Notes: generated from the letters alone by a model not told the origin. A stretch of DNA of 64,000 nt from Acidobacteriota bacterium (GCA_013289825.1 JABCZF010000016.1:1-64000), one strand, 5' to 3'; positions 8,618 to 19,403 are shown, counted from the stretch's first letter. A program made the numbers and translations.

Positions 8618-9247
8618 CTATCGATCCGACGGCTTGGTCGTCCCGGCCTTCCCATCCACTGCCCCAACCGCGCTCTTCACCGGATACGTCTGGTCATACA
8701 ACCGGACTATCTCTCGAGTGATGTCCGCCGACGCATACATCACCGGCGTGCTCTGCGACGAGTTGTCCAGTACCGCGCCGTACCCGTTGCCCGGCGCGTA
8801 CTTTCCCAGGACTTCGACCATTCTTCGGCCGATTCGCGAGATCATGTCGCTCTGTGCGTCGTTCAAGTCTTCCTGAAATTCGTTTTGCCGGCGTTCCAGC
8901 TGTCGCGTGAGGCGCTGACCTTCGAGCGTCAACCTTTGCTTTTCTTCGTCGCTAAGCGTATTCGCCCCCGCCGTCAGCCGTTGCTGTAGATCGTTGAGCT
9001 TTTTGTTTAGATCTTCCAGTTCCTTTCGCCGCCGAAGAAACTCGGCCTCGATCTGTGTGGCCGCCTGTTTGCCTTCTGCGGTGTTGGCAATCGCTGCGCG
9101 CATGTTAATCGCCGCAACTTTCACTCCCGCTTCCAGGCCATTGGCCGGCTTACTCTGCGCCCATAACGCCGCCGTGCCCCATCCGAGCGCCATGGCCCCA
9201 ACCAGCATCGACACAACGCACGCTCGAAGCCATCTCGTCGTTTTCAT
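8618..9247 (-). CDS. Skp/OmpH-like periplasmic chaperone (copy 1)
   Basis: This exported 209-residue protein has a signal peptide (RACVVSMLVGAMALGWG, then AALWAQ). A beta strand follows (VKVAAINMRAAIANTAEGK), then a long charged coiled-coil at about 60-140 (ELEDLNKKLNDLQQRL and on), and a C-terminal cap with NGYGAVLDNSS and REIVRLYDQTYPVK. Skp/OmpH proteins hold unfolded outer-membrane proteins in the periplasm for BamA. ATG 9247 has GAGGAG upstream and a better signal peptide than the longer frame. A second copy lies at 51381-52034 downstream of bamA. This one is isolated, so it may serve a narrower set of clients. Confidence 0.85.
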   Translation of the reverse strand: MKTTRWLRACVVSMLVGAMALGWGTAALWAQSKPANGLEAGVKVAAINMRAAIANTAEGKQAATQIEAEFLRRRKELEDLNKKLNDLQQRLTAGANTLSDEEKQRLTLEGQRLTRQLERRQNEFQEDLNDAQSDMISRIGRRMVEVLGKYAPGNGYGAVLDNSSQSTPVMYASADITREIVRLYDQTYPVKSAVGAVDGKAGTTKPSDR

Positions 9248-9657
9248 AGTCTCTCTCCTCGAGGCCAACCCGTCGCAGGCTCAGGCCAAACGACACCAGC
9301 ACCCTTCAGGATTCTCTGGCGCATCTACCCACCGAAAAACCTGCCATCGCGTTGTCTTTTTGGTGTGCCCTACGTCCATGGTTGCGATGCCAAGCTTGCT
9401 AGTGCGCGTTGCCTCGATTTCGTGATGTCCGCGCCCCAACTATCCACTGGTTGTCCCAAGCCGTAACCGCCAACTGCTCTTCTTGGCTCGTTCCCGGACT
9501 CCAAATGAATCGGAACGCGGACTGCCCTCGGCGCCGCCAGACGCTACTTTCGAGCGCCTGTGGGGAACATTCCGCTATGCCAACCTTCCTCCGCCCCTCC
9601 CTGGGCGGGTCCGCTCTTCCTGCGTTACACTACTGGCTTCTGAACCCGGAGAAGCGC
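9248..9657. other. Intergenic region between divergent ompH-like and HD-domain genes
   Basis: About 410 bp without a supported gene. It must hold the promoters of both divergent genes, but I see no convincing -35/-10 pair. A TACACT about 26 nt upstream of the HD gene is a weak -10 candidate. Frames running through it have no recognisable protein character. Confidence 0.4.
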
Positions 9658-10260
9658 ATGCCCACACGCGACGATGCCTGGAAGCTGCTGTGCGAATTTA
9701 CCGAATCGGAGAGCCTGCGCAAACACATGCTGGCCGTCGAAGCCTGCGTCCGCGCCTACGCGCGCAAGCAAGGCGCCGATGAACAGCTCTGGGGCATCAC
9801 CGCGCTGCTTCACGATTTCGATTACGAGCGCTGGCCCAACAACGAGCACGCTGCCGGCGCAGGTCATCCGGCGGAAGGCGCGAAAATTCTGCGCGAGCGC
9901 GGCTACTCGGAGGAAGCCATCCGCGCGATCCTTTCCCACGCCGATTATTCTGGAGTCGCGCGCCAATCGCCGCTGGAGCACACGCTTTTTGCCTGCGACG
10001 AGCTCGCCGGATTTCTCACGGCTTGTTCTTACGTTCGACCGTCGAAGAGCATTCTCGATCTCGAGGTCGACTCCGTGAAGCGCCGCCTGAAAGACAAGGC
10101 TTTTGCCAAGGGGGTGAGCCGCGAGGACGTGCGCAAAGGCGCCGAAGAGCTGGGCCTGCCGCTCGAAGAGCACATCGGCTTTTGCATTTCCGCGATGCGC
10201 GAGGAAGCGGACGCTCTCGGCCTTCGCGGGACCGTGCGCGCCGAAGCCGCCGGTTCCTAG
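9658..10260 (+). CDS. HD-domain hydrolase (HDIG-type)
   Basis: This 200-residue soluble protein has an HD metal-dependent phosphohydrolase fold. The first His lies in LRKHMLAVE, the His-Asp pair in ALLHDFDYERWP, further His residues in EHAAGAGHPAEGA and ILSHADYSG, and the distal Asp in ACDELAGFL. Proteins of this kind act on nucleotides or phosphate esters; the substrate is unknown. The ATG at 9658 is preceded by GGAG (9648-9651) and begins just before the domain. An open frame extends another 83 codons upstream without conserved content. No partner gene is adjacent. Confidence 0.8.
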   Translation: MPTRDDAWKLLCEFTESESLRKHMLAVEACVRAYARKQGADEQLWGITALLHDFDYERWPNNEHAAGAGHPAEGAKILRERGYSEEAIRAILSHADYSGVARQSPLEHTLFACDELAGFLTACSYVRPSKSILDLEVDSVKRRLKDKAFAKGVSREDVRKGAEELGLPLEEHIGFCISAMREEADALGLRGTVRAEAAGS

Positions 10261-10294
10261 TTTCGTGGAAATACTGATTTGCGCTTATTTGCCC

Positions 10295-12946
10295 TCACTC
10301 GTAGCGCAGCGCGATCAGCGGATCGACGCGCATAGCGCGCCGCGCCGGAAGGTAGCAAGCCAGCAGCGCGACCGCCGCCAAAAGAATCGTCACGCCGGCG
10401 AAGGACGCGGGATCATACGCGCTCACGCCGAAAAGCAAGTGCACGAGAGCTCGCGAAAGAGCCAGCGAAGCCGCCAATCCGATCGCGGCGCCGGTGAGAA
10501 ATAACTTGCAACCCAGGGAAAAAATCATTCGCAAGACGTCGCGCGGCTGCGCGCCAAGCGCGACGCGCACGCCAATTTCCTGTGTGCGTTGGGTGACCGC
10601 GAACGACAGCACGGCATAAATTCCCAGCGTGACGAGCAGCAGTGCCAGTGCAGCAAAGCCGCTGAGCAGAGAAGCTTGCATTCGCCGCGAGGCGAGATTG
10701 TCGTCCACGAGATCTTCCAGCGGCATCACGCCAGCGACAGGCTGCTCTTTGTCCACCGTCCAGATTTGTTGCCGCACGAGTTCTGCAAGCGCCAGGGGAT
10801 CTCCGGTGGTTCGAACGGCGAGATATTCCGGCTGGTATCCAAAATCCTGCTGCTGATACGGCAGATACATCTCCGCCCGGGCGGGGACGTCGAGACCAGC
10901 CTGGTGAACGTCGCCGACGATTCCAACCACCGTAATCCACGGAGTTTTTGCTTTGTAGGCGCCAACTTTGAATTGTTTACCGATGGGGTTTTCTCCGAGC
11001 CAGTAGTTCTTCGCCATGGTTTGGTTGACTAGCGCCACGGGAAGTTTTGCGGCGGCGTCGCCTGCTTCGATGGCGCGGCCTGCGATGAGCTTCATGCGAA
11101 GCGTTTTCATGTAGTTGAGGCTGACTATCCGCGTATTGGGAATGAGAATATTTCCCGGCGCGGGTTCTGGTTGGCCTTCGATAGTGATTCCGGTCGCGCC
11201 TCCCGTATTCGTCAGCGGAACCCACGTTGTGTAACCCGCGGCGACAACGCCGGGAAGAGCTTCCACCCTGGCGAGCACTTGATCGTAGAAAGCCACCCTG
11301 GGAGCGAACGCCCCATACTTTTGACGCGGAAGCGGCGTGCGCATTACCAGAACGTGATCGGCCCGAAAGCCGGGGTCAAGATGATAGAGGTTTGCGAGAC
11401 TTCGAATCAGCAGCGCGGCGCCGGCGAGCAGAACAATCGCGAGAGCAACTTCCGAAACGACCAGAGCGTCGCGTAGCCGTTGGCCGCCCGAGCCGACACC
11501 GCTTTGACCGCCACCTTGTTTCAGCGAAAACGTCAGCTGGAATTGCGAAACGCGCGAAGCGGGAAGGATGCCGAACAGAATTCCCGTCGAGACAGAAACC
11601 ATGAGCGTGAAGAGAAGTACGCGGCCGTCCACGCCTCGTCCGGTCATGGGCGCCAGGCCTGCCGGAATCAGGGCAGCGAGGAATTTCGTTCCCCAGATAG
11701 AAAGAAGCAGGCCCGTGGCTCCAGCAAACAAGGACAGCAGGATGCTTTCCGTCAGCATCTGCTGAATCACGCGGCCACGAGTGGCGCCCAAGGCGAGACG
11801 CAGAGCCATCTCCCGGCGGCGGGCGGTGGCGCGAGAGAGTAGAAGATTTGCAACATTAGCGCAGGCGATCAGCAGAACAAAACATACGGCTCCGACGAGC
11901 ATCAGAATGGCGGGGCGAACATTTCCTAGAAGCTCTTCGCGAAGAGGGACAGCGAAGGCGCCAACTTTGGCGTTCGAGTCCGGATTCTCTTTTTCAAGCT
12001 GGGAAGCGATGGTGGCGAGATTGGCATTCGCAGTTTTGAGCGAGACCCCGGGCTTAAGCCTGGCGACTACCCGCAGAAAATGATTGCTATGGTTGGTTAA
12101 CTGTTGGGTGGTAAAGCGGGAAGGAGCCCACAGCTCCGTTTCGCGATCCGGAAATTGCATGCCGCGTTTCATCACGCCGATGACCATGTAGTTCTCGTAG
12201 TTCAGCGAGATTTCTTTCCCGATGATTTGTGGGTCGCCGCCGAATCTGCGCAACCACAGGCCATGACTGAGAATCGCTACGTGTGGCGCGCCGGGAATAT
12301 CGTCCTCTGGCCGAAAGTCTCGGCCAAGAGCGGGGATCACGCCAAGAGTCGAGAATAGATTCGCGGTGGCCCATTTTCCCAGGAGATCTTCGGGGTTGCC
12401 GCTCCCGGTGAGATTGAGGGAAGCATCCGAAATCGCGGCCAGGTCTTCAAAGACCCGATTTCGTGATTTCCAATCGGCGAAATTGCCGGGTGCGGGCGTG
12501 TCCCGAGGGAATCCGTAAGCGGAGGAGTCTTCCCAGACCATTACCAGGCGATTTGAATCACGGTAGGGGAGCGGGCGCACCAGGATGTTGTCGGCAATGC
12601 TGAAGATGGCGGAGTTCGCTGCGATGCCCAAGGCGAGCACGGCTACGGCGAAAAAGGTAAAGCTGGGGCTCTTCTGAAGCATGCGCAGCCCGTAGCGAAT
12701 GTCTTTCGCCAGGTTTTCCAGGTAATTCGCACGATAGCTGTCGCGGCACTCTTCCTTGACTTGCTCGAGGCCGCCGAATTCGCCGAGTGCTGCGCGGCGT
12801 GCCTCGTCGGGACTCATTCCCGCGACGAGATTTTCTTCCTCTTGACGCTCGATGTGAAAGCGCAGCTCCGAGCCGAGTTCCTGCTCGGCGGCATTCCTGC
12901 GGAACAAGGAGCGGAGCCGGTTAGAAAAGCTCTGGACGAAACGCAT
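10295..12946 (-). CDS. ADOP-type ABC transporter permease with N-terminal prefix domain
   Basis: This 883-residue permease begins with the charged ADOP prefix (RLRSLFRRNAAEQELGSEL...HIERQEEEN and the GMSPDEARRAALGEFGG motif). It continues with the first transmembrane segment at about 95, a MacB-like periplasmic core, an FtsX block around 350-400 (ACANVANLLLSRATARRRE), a second core, and a C-terminal FtsX block ending in MRVDPLIALRYE. It lies 27 nt downstream of a second ADOP gene, which itself follows a PadR regulator, so the three are probably one transcript. These permeases lack their own ATPase. Substrate unknown. Confidence 0.9.
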   Translation of the reverse strand: MRFVQSFSNRLRSLFRRNAAEQELGSELRFHIERQEEENLVAGMSPDEARRAALGEFGGLEQVKEECRDSYRANYLENLAKDIRYGLRMLQKSPSFTFFAVAVLALGIAANSAIFSIADNILVRPLPYRDSNRLVMVWEDSSAYGFPRDTPAPGNFADWKSRNRVFEDLAAISDASLNLTGSGNPEDLLGKWATANLFSTLGVIPALGRDFRPEDDIPGAPHVAILSHGLWLRRFGGDPQIIGKEISLNYENYMVIGVMKRGMQFPDRETELWAPSRFTTQQLTNHSNHFLRVVARLKPGVSLKTANANLATIASQLEKENPDSNAKVGAFAVPLREELLGNVRPAILMLVGAVCFVLLIACANVANLLLSRATARRREMALRLALGATRGRVIQQMLTESILLSLFAGATGLLLSIWGTKFLAALIPAGLAPMTGRGVDGRVLLFTLMVSVSTGILFGILPASRVSQFQLTFSLKQGGGQSGVGSGGQRLRDALVVSEVALAIVLLAGAALLIRSLANLYHLDPGFRADHVLVMRTPLPRQKYGAFAPRVAFYDQVLARVEALPGVVAAGYTTWVPLTNTGGATGITIEGQPEPAPGNILIPNTRIVSLNYMKTLRMKLIAGRAIEAGDAAAKLPVALVNQTMAKNYWLGENPIGKQFKVGAYKAKTPWITVVGIVGDVHQAGLDVPARAEMYLPYQQQDFGYQPEYLAVRTTGDPLALAELVRQQIWTVDKEQPVAGVMPLEDLVDDNLASRRMQASLLSGFAALALLLVTLGIYAVLSFAVTQRTQEIGVRVALGAQPRDVLRMIFSLGCKLFLTGAAIGLAASLALSRALVHLLFGVSAYDPASFAGVTILLAAVALLACYLPARRAMRVDPLIALRYE

Positions 12947-12973
12947 AGCAAAGCCTCCCGCCGTGAGCGCCCT

Positions 12974-15631
12974 TCATTCGTAACGAAGTGCGATCATGGG
13001 ATCGATGCGCAGGGCCCGACGCGCCGGAAAATATCCCGCGACGAGCGCGACGGCGATCAGCAAGAGCGTGAAGCCCGCGATGGCCATGGAATCCGCGCTT
13101 ACCACCCCGAAAATAACATTGGCCAGGACGCGGCCGACCGCAAAGGAAATGGGCACCGCAATGGCCAGCCCGATGCCCGTCAGTTTCAGCGCGTGACCCA
13201 GAACCAGTTTCATCAAATCTCGAGGATGCGCTCCGAGAGCCAGCCGGATGCCGAGTTCGCGGGTTCGCTGCGCAACGCTCTCTGACAGAACGCCATAAAC
13301 ACCGACGGAGGAAAGCAGCAATGCGACCAGGCCGAACACTGCCATCAAGATACCGAGGATGCGAATGATTCCAATGGAATCCACCACCTCCGTCTCGAGC
13401 GTGTTGATCCCGGTGAGTGCGAGACCTGCGTCCATTTGGCGGATGGCGTCGCGCAACGGAGCGGCATAGCTTGCCGGATTCCGATTGACGCGGAGGACCA
13501 TGGTCATGGCCTGGCGAGGCGACTGCGAGAAAGCTGTATAGATGGCCGGCCGGGCCGAGGGATTCCACCAGTTCTGGCGAATGTCTCCTACGATCCCGAC
13601 AATTTTTAGCCAGGAATCATTTGAGTCCGGGGCACCCAATTTGATTCGCTTACCGAGGGCCTCCTCGCCGAGCCAGAAACGATCCGCCATGCTGCGGGTG
13701 ATGACCGCGACTCGTTCGACCGACCCGTTGTCGGAGTCAGAGAACAGACGTCCGGCCATCAGCGGGATGCGCAGGGCCGCGAAATAATCCGGGCTGGCGG
13801 TCAGCAAATCCGCGGAGAGCGTCTCATTTGGCTTAGCCGGCGGGCGGCCTTCGATCGTGAAGAGAATCATTTCATTGTCCACGTTGCTCGCAGGAAGATT
13901 GGTGGCCAATGCGGCTTTCTTCACCCCGGGCATGGCGGCCGCGGAACCAAGGAGTTGCCGGTAGAAAGCGGTGATTTTTGTTGCGTCGGAATACGAGCTT
14001 TCCGGAAGACTGAGTTCCGCTTTCAAAACGCCGTCGGGCTCGAAACCTTTGTACACCGCGGCGAGACGCACAAATCCTTCGATCGTCAGTCCGGCCGAGA
14101 CGAGCAAGACCAGCGCGAAGACCACTTGTGCTACAACCAGGGTGCTGCGCAATCTTGCCCGGCTGCGCGTGAGGGATCCAAGGCCTGATTCCTTCAAGGC
14201 CTTGCCCAGGTTTACTCTGCCGGTATAGAGCACTGCGGCGTAGCCGAACAAGAATCCCAGAGCGACAGCGAGCAGAATGGTGGTCGCCATCACCACGGTA
14301 TTCACTTGAATTCCATCCCAGCCCGGCACCCATTTCGTCCACTCCACGGAAATGCTTGTGCGGAGAAGGCGCACGCTCCAAAAAGACACGCTGACTGCCG
14401 CAGTCCCTGCCAGAAGCGAAAGCAACAGCGTTTCGGAGATGAAGAGTTGCGCCAAGCGCCCGGGGCTCGCACCTAGTGTGGTGCGCATGGCGATTTCTTT
14501 TTGCCGGCCGATCATGCGAGTGAACATCAGGTTCAGGAGATTGGCGCTGGCGAGAAGCAGAACGAACACCGCGGCGACCTGTAGCAACAGAAAAAGAGGC
14601 AGAGTGTAAAGATACAGCTCCTTCTGAAGCGGCAGGGCCGTGGCCGATCTGCCTCGATTGGTTTTCGGGTATTCCTGTGCCAGCCGGAGCGCATAAGAGG
14701 CTAGCGCGGCATTGGCCTTATCGGGCGTTACACCGGGTTTCAGGCGCGCGAGCGCCATGGTTGTAAGTTGCGTGCGGTCTGCTTTTTCCGCAGAAGTTAA
14801 AGCCAGAGGCACCCACAATTCCGAGGGCACCGGATAACTGAACTTCTCCGGCATGATTCCCACCACGGTGTAGCTACGGCCGCTTAGCTGGATTGTTCTT
14901 CCGAGCAGCCCCGGGTCGCCGCCGAAGCGCCTTTGCCACAGCCCGTGACCTAAAATCACAACCCGTTCGAACCCGGGCTGCTCTTCGTTGTGGGCGAAAC
15001 CTCGTCCGAGAGCGGGGCCTTTGCCGAGCACATCGAAGAAACTCGCAGAAACGCTCGAGCCCAAGACGGATTCGACACTGCCTTCGGCGGCTAAGGTAAA
15101 GCTTTGATCCCGATAGGTCGTTACACTCTCTAAGACGCCAGTGCCGGAGAGCAAGTCGGCGGCATCGGCAGGTGCGACCCACCTCGCGTCGTAGCCCTCC
15201 TCCATGCCCCGGATTTCCCAAACGCGGACCAGTGAATCCAGACCGTGGAAGTCGTAGGGATGTAGGAGAAGGGCGTTCACCATGCTGAAAATCGCCGTGT
15301 TGGCGCCAATTCCAAGCGCAAGTGTCAATACGGCCACGGCCGTGAAGCCGGGATTTTTTCGCAGCATGCGCGCACCATAGCGCAGATCTTCGAGCAAAGT
15401 GTCCATCAAGCGTACCCGGCGGGTGTCGCGGCATTCTTCCTTGACTTGCTCGACGCCGCCAAATTCGCGTCGCGCCGCGCGGCGCGCCTCTCGCTCGGTC
15501 ATTCCCGCGGCGAGGTTCTCTTCGACCTGACGTTCGATATGAAAACCCAGCTCCGCTCGAAGCTCCTGATCGACAGTGCTTCTTCGAAACAACGAGCGGA
15601 GCCAGTTAGAGATACTGCGGACCCGGCGCAT
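12974..15631 (-). CDS. ADOP-type ABC transporter permease with N-terminal prefix domain
   Basis: This 885-residue homologue of the downstream gene has the same layout: a prefix with [21 protein letters not shown], a first transmembrane helix at about 95-115 ([18 protein letters not shown]), a periplasmic core, an FtsX block ([21 protein letters not shown]), a second core, and a C-terminal FtsX block ending [11 protein letters not shown]. It starts 13 nt after the padR stop, which suggests control by that regulator. The pair of adjacent, diverged ADOPs looks like an old tandem duplication that could form a heterodimer. Confidence 0.9.
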   Translation of the reverse strand: MRRVRSISNWLRSLFRRSTVDQELRAELGFHIERQVEENLAAGMTEREARRAARREFGGVEQVKEECRDTRRVRLMDTLLEDLRYGARMLRKNPGFTAVAVLTLALGIGANTAIFSMVNALLLHPYDFHGLDSLVRVWEIRGMEEGYDARWVAPADAADLLSGTGVLESVTTYRDQSFTLAAEGSVESVLGSSVSASFFDVLGKGPALGRGFAHNEEQPGFERVVILGHGLWQRRFGGDPGLLGRTIQLSGRSYTVVGIMPEKFSYPVPSELWVPLALTSAEKADRTQLTTMALARLKPGVTPDKANAALASYALRLAQEYPKTNRGRSATALPLQKELYLYTLPLFLLLQVAAVFVLLLASANLLNLMFTRMIGRQKEIAMRTTLGASPGRLAQLFISETLLLSLLAGTAAVSVSFWSVRLLRTSISVEWTKWVPGWDGIQVNTVVMATTILLAVALGFLFGYAAVLYTGRVNLGKALKESGLGSLTRSRARLRSTLVVAQVVFALVLLVSAGLTIEGFVRLAAVYKGFEPDGVLKAELSLPESSYSDATKITAFYRQLLGSAAAMPGVKKAALATNLPASNVDNEMILFTIEGRPPAKPNETLSADLLTASPDYFAALRIPLMAGRLFSDSDNGSVERVAVITRSMADRFWLGEEALGKRIKLGAPDSNDSWLKIVGIVGDIRQNWWNPSARPAIYTAFSQSPRQAMTMVLRVNRNPASYAAPLRDAIRQMDAGLALTGINTLETEVVDSIGIIRILGILMAVFGLVALLLSSVGVYGVLSESVAQRTRELGIRLALGAHPRDLMKLVLGHALKLTGIGLAIAVPISFAVGRVLANVIFGVVSADSMAIAGFTLLLIAVALVAGYFPARRALRIDPMIALRYE

Positions 15632-15644
15632 GGCGCATCGCTCC

Positions 15645-15974
15645 TCAGACGGTCTTCAGGACCAGCCCAATCGCTGACGAGAGGCGTTCCCAATTCGATT
15701 CTTCTGCCTGGAGATATTTCTGTCCGGCTTTTGTAAGCGAATAATATTTCGCGCGGCGATTATTTTCCGATTCGCCCCATTTGGATTGGATCCAGGCCTG
15801 CTGTTCGAGGCGATGCAGGGCGGGATAGAGTGCGCCTTGATTCACCTGCAAAACGTTGTTTGAGACCCGGCGAATGCGCTGCGCAATAGCCCAGCCATGC
15901 ATGGGCTCGAGGGCGATGGTCTTGAGGATCAAGAGGTCCAGAGTGCCCTGGACGAGGTCGGTGGGCTTGGTCAT
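15645..15974 (-). CDS. PadR-family transcriptional regulator
   Basis: This 109-residue winged-helix regulator shows the PadR signature: [42 protein letters not shown] and [16 protein letters not shown], with a short C-terminal dimerisation helix. It is the first gene of the minus-strand PadR-ADOP-ADOP unit. Its promoter carries an inverted repeat (15995-16023) that is a good candidate for its own binding site. PadR proteins usually repress and are released by a small ligand; none can be named here. Confidence 0.9.
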   Translation of the reverse strand: MTKPTDLVQGTLDLLILKTIALEPMHGWAIAQRIRRVSNNVLQVNQGALYPALHRLEQQAWIQSKWGESENNRRAKYYSLTKAGQKYLQAEESNWERLSSAIGLVLKTV

Positions 15975-15994
15975 CGGGGCTTCCCCTTAGTTAC

Positions 15995-16031
15995 TGACAG
16001 GGATTATGCAAGGACTCCTGTCAATAAGCAA
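15995..16031 (-). promoter_or_regulatory. padR promoter with embedded inverted-repeat operator
   Basis: Read on the minus strand, TTGCTT (16031-16026) and CATAAT (16008-16003) are separated by 17 bp. A perfect inverted repeat, TGACAGG-N15-CCTGTCA (15995-16023), spans the spacer and the -10 box. This placement would block RNA polymerase and fits autorepression of the PadR-ADOP unit. Confidence 0.6.
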
Positions 16032-16246
16032 GGGGAAGTGTGGAGGGCCTCGAGGTGCCCGCCGAAGTGCGCGCCCAAGTCCCGACCGGATTAGCCAGGT
16101 GTGCGATTGTGGGACGACGGCGCGAAAACGGCCAGTTTCATATGCTCCGGGGCTACCACGACTCACGGCCAACGTTTGCCGTAGAAGGGTGGGTGGAACG
16201 CCCGCAGAGAAAGAAAAGTGCAAAACCAAAAAGGGTAGCAGAACGT

Positions 16247-16280
16247 CTATAGGGTAGGATATAGCCTGTCTATAGCCTGG
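16247..16280 (+). promoter_or_regulatory. TATAG direct repeats upstream of the second padR
   Basis: Three imperfect 11-12 bp units follow one another: CTATAGGGTAGG, ATATAGCCTGT and CTATAGCCTGG. They end 16 nt before the padR ATG and can also supply -10-like TATA sequences. They probably form the operator/promoter of the plus-strand PadR-ADOP unit. No good -35 box is visible. Confidence 0.4.
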
Positions 16281-16296
16281 TCGGCGGAGAGGTGGC

Positions 16297-16656
16297 ATGA
16301 ACGAACGGTATCGCAACCGGATCGAGCTGTTGCAGGGCACGCTCGATCTCCTTATTTTGCAAACCCTTCTCTGGGGTCGGCAGCACGGCTACGGCATCAG
16401 CCAGGCGATTCGCGCCAATTCCGGCGACTTGCTCCAGGTGGATGCCGGGTCCTTGTATCCAGCGCTGCACCGGCTCGAAAAGCAAAAGTGGATTTGCGCC
16501 GACTGGAAAATTTCGGAGAACAAACAGGAAGTGAAAGTGTACCGGCTTACAGCCGCGGGAAGAAAGCAACTCATGAGGGAGCGCTCGCGCTGGGAGCAGA
16601 TTTCGGATGCCATTGGCGGCGTCCTGAACCCAGGAAAAAAAGAGAGTGCATCATGA
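16297..16656 (+). CDS. PadR-family transcriptional regulator
   Basis: This 119-residue protein has the PadR winged-helix pattern: [26 protein letters not shown] in sense, [16 protein letters not shown], and EVKVYRLTAAGRKQL. GGAGAGG lies ahead of the ATG. Its stop overlaps the start of the following ADOP gene as ATGA, so the two are translationally coupled. It is divergent from the other PadR and clearly a paralogue, but the upstream operator-like sequences differ, which suggests distinct signals. Confidence 0.9.
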   Translation: MNERYRNRIELLQGTLDLLILQTLLWGRQHGYGISQAIRANSGDLLQVDAGSLYPALHRLEKQKWICADWKISENKQEVKVYRLTAAGRKQLMRERSRWEQISDAIGGVLNPGKKESAS

Positions 16657-19282
16657 AACTCTGGTGGTTGTGGCGAAAGCGGGAAAAGGAACTGGAGAAG
16701 GAAATCCAGCACCATTTACAGATGGCCGCGTCAGACCGCAAGGAACGGGGCGCAACCTTCCGCGAAGCGCAAGCCGAAGCGCGGCGCGAATTCGGAAACG
16801 TAGGCCTGGTGAGGGAGGTGACACGGGATGTATGGGGCTCGAGATGGTTGAGAGACGTCGCTGAAGATGCCCGTTACGGAACGAGGATGCTGCTGAAGAA
16901 TCCGGGGTTCACGATCGTGGTCATTCTGTCGCTCGCGCTCGGCATCGGCGCAACAACAGCGATGTTCAGCGTGGTTTACGGCGTCCTGGTGAATCCCTAT
17001 CCATACGCCAATTCAGATCGCATGGTGCATTTGACCGTTCAGCAAACTAGGGGTAACCCCTCTTTATCAACCTCAACGGACCACAATTGCAACAGCTTCG
17101 GCAGGCTGGATCGGTAGAGAGCGTTGCGGCCATGCAAGGGTGGAATCTCACCACGACCGAAGGGGATCTTCCCGAAGACGTCCGGGCTGCGTATCTCACG
17201 TCGAATTCATTCATCTATTTGGGCGTGCCGACCCTGCTTGGCCGTGGACTTCTGCCATCGGATGCGCCCGAAGGTCAGGATCCCGAGAATGTGGCCGTGC
17301 TGGGTTATCAGTTCTGGAAGAGGCACTACAACGGAGATCCGAACATCGTCGGCAAGAAAATCCAGTTAGTCCATAAGAGCTACGAGATCATAGGAGTGGC
17401 CCGGCCGCGCTTTACCTGGGGCGACGGCGAAGTCTATCTGCCGCTCAAGCTCACGGCCGATCCGGCGCGCACATATTTTCCTATGACTCGGCTGAAGCCC
17501 GGCGTAACCCGTGCGGCAGCAAACGCAGAGCTTCAGTCGCTGCTCGAACAATTCGCAAAGCAAACCCCCAGCCACTTCCCAGAGCATTTCCATGTGACGC
17601 TAGCAGGATTGAACGACCACTTCGTACAGCGGATCGGAGGGACACTGTACCTCCTGCTGGCTGCCGTGGCTTTGTTGCTGTTGATCGGCTGCGGAAACGT
17701 CTCGATTTTGCTGTTGGCCCGGGGCCCGGCGCGTCAGCACGAGCTGGCTGTCCGCTCGGCGCTCGGCGCCGGGCGGTCTCGCATCGTTCGCCAGTTGCTC
17801 ACGGAAGCGCTGATGCTGTCGCTCGGCGGGGCCGCCATTGGAGTGGCACTGGCGAATGGCTTGGTGAAGCTCATCGTAGACTGGCTTCCGGAATTCTCAT
17901 TTCCACACGAAGCCGCTATCAGCATCAATCTGCCCGTCCTGTTCTTCAGCGTCGATCTCGCGCTGCTGACTGGCATCGTGTTCGGCATCTCACCCGCTCT
18001 TCGATCCGCGCGGCCGGATCTGGCTCAGGTGATGCAAGCGAATACGCGCAAGACTACGGCTGGAGTCCGTGGCCGAAGGACTCACAGCATCCTGATCGCG
18101 GGCCAGATTGCCCTGACACTTCTGTTGCTGGCCGGAGCCGGAGTTGCAATGCAAGGCTTCGTGGGCATGATGCGCGTGAATCTCGGCTATGATCCGCACA
18201 ACACCATGTCGGTTGGCATTCCGGTCCACGACGACACCTACACAACGTGGGAGGCCAGGGGAACATACTTCCATCAGCTCCTGGGGAAGGTCAGCGAGAT
18301 GCCGGAGGCTGTTTCCGTCGGGCTCTCAACAAATGCCACCCCACCGAACAACGGATGGGACGAGCGCTTCGAGATTTCCGGCCAGCCAGCAGCGGAAGAA
18401 CAGCGAGCGCGTCTCAACTTTGTCAGTGCTGGGTACTTCGTAGTGCTTCGCATCCCGCTGTTGCAAGGAAGAATCTGGTACGAGGACGAGGCCATGCACG
18501 GCGCGAAGCTCGCACTGATCAATCAAGCGTTGGCTCGCCAATATTTTCCTAATGGTGGTGCCATTGGCAGCGAGATTCGGGTGCCCGCACTGAAAGGCGA
18601 GCCACCACTGGATCTGTCAGCGGCCGGAAGCGACACCTGGTTTCAGGTAGTTGGCATCGTCGGCGATGCCCGCAATGACGGCCTGCGCAATCCCATCATG
18701 CCCTCCGTGTATGTGCCATACACCATCATGATGCCGGTTTTCACGCAGATCCTCGTCCGAACCAGCGTCCCGCCGCTCACGGTGCTCCACGCTGTCCGCG
18801 AACAGGTTCACACTGTTGATTCCGATCAGCAGTCTGACCGAGATGTTCGCGATCTCGATGGCTGGATTAAACATGAGCCGGAATGGGAGCAGGGGCACCT
18901 GGTGGCAACCTTGTTTGCAGGATTTGGAATCCTAGCGCTGGTGCTCGCCGCCACTGGACTTTACAGCGTGATTTCCTACACGGTGGCTCAACGAACCGGC
19001 GAATTCGGAATACGTATGGCACTGGGAGCAATGCGCAAAGATGTCCTGCTGATAGTGTTTCGCTCGGCGGCCATGAGTGTGGCTGCCGGAGTTCTAGCGG
19101 GAGTAATGCTGACGATTTCGCTCCATCGCGTGTTCACGCGCTGGATTCAGGGCAGTTCGCTCGATGCGCTCATCCTTGTCGGTGTGATTCTGCTGCTAGT
19201 CGCCACTTCCGGCTTGTCATGCTTCGTACCTGCGCGAAGGGCCTCCTCCGTAGATCCGACGGTCGCACTGAGATATGAGTGA
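16653..19282 (+). pseudogene. ADOP-type permease interrupted by a single-base frameshift
   Basis: The frame from ATG 16653 reads a prefix domain (EKEIQHHLQMAASDRKERGA), the first transmembrane segment and LVNPYPYANSDRMVHLTVQQTRGNP, then runs into a stop near 17117. The rest of the protein continues in the -1 frame from about 17057 (PLFINLNGPQLQQLRQAG) to the typical ending SVDPTVALRYE. Restoring one C to the CCCC run at 17057-17060 joins them into one permease of about 876 residues. Everything else is intact, so this is either a very recent mutation or a homopolymer base-call error. It is coupled to the preceding padR by an ATGA overlap. Confidence 0.82.
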
Positions 19283-19403
19283 AGAGGAATAGCCCAGTAA
19301 GGACAGAGGGCAGAAGAATTCGTCACGGCATCGGGTGACCAGCCGGCGCCCAGTTCACGATAAACCGCGCTCGAGTGATCCAAAAAAACAAACTATTTGA
19401 AAG

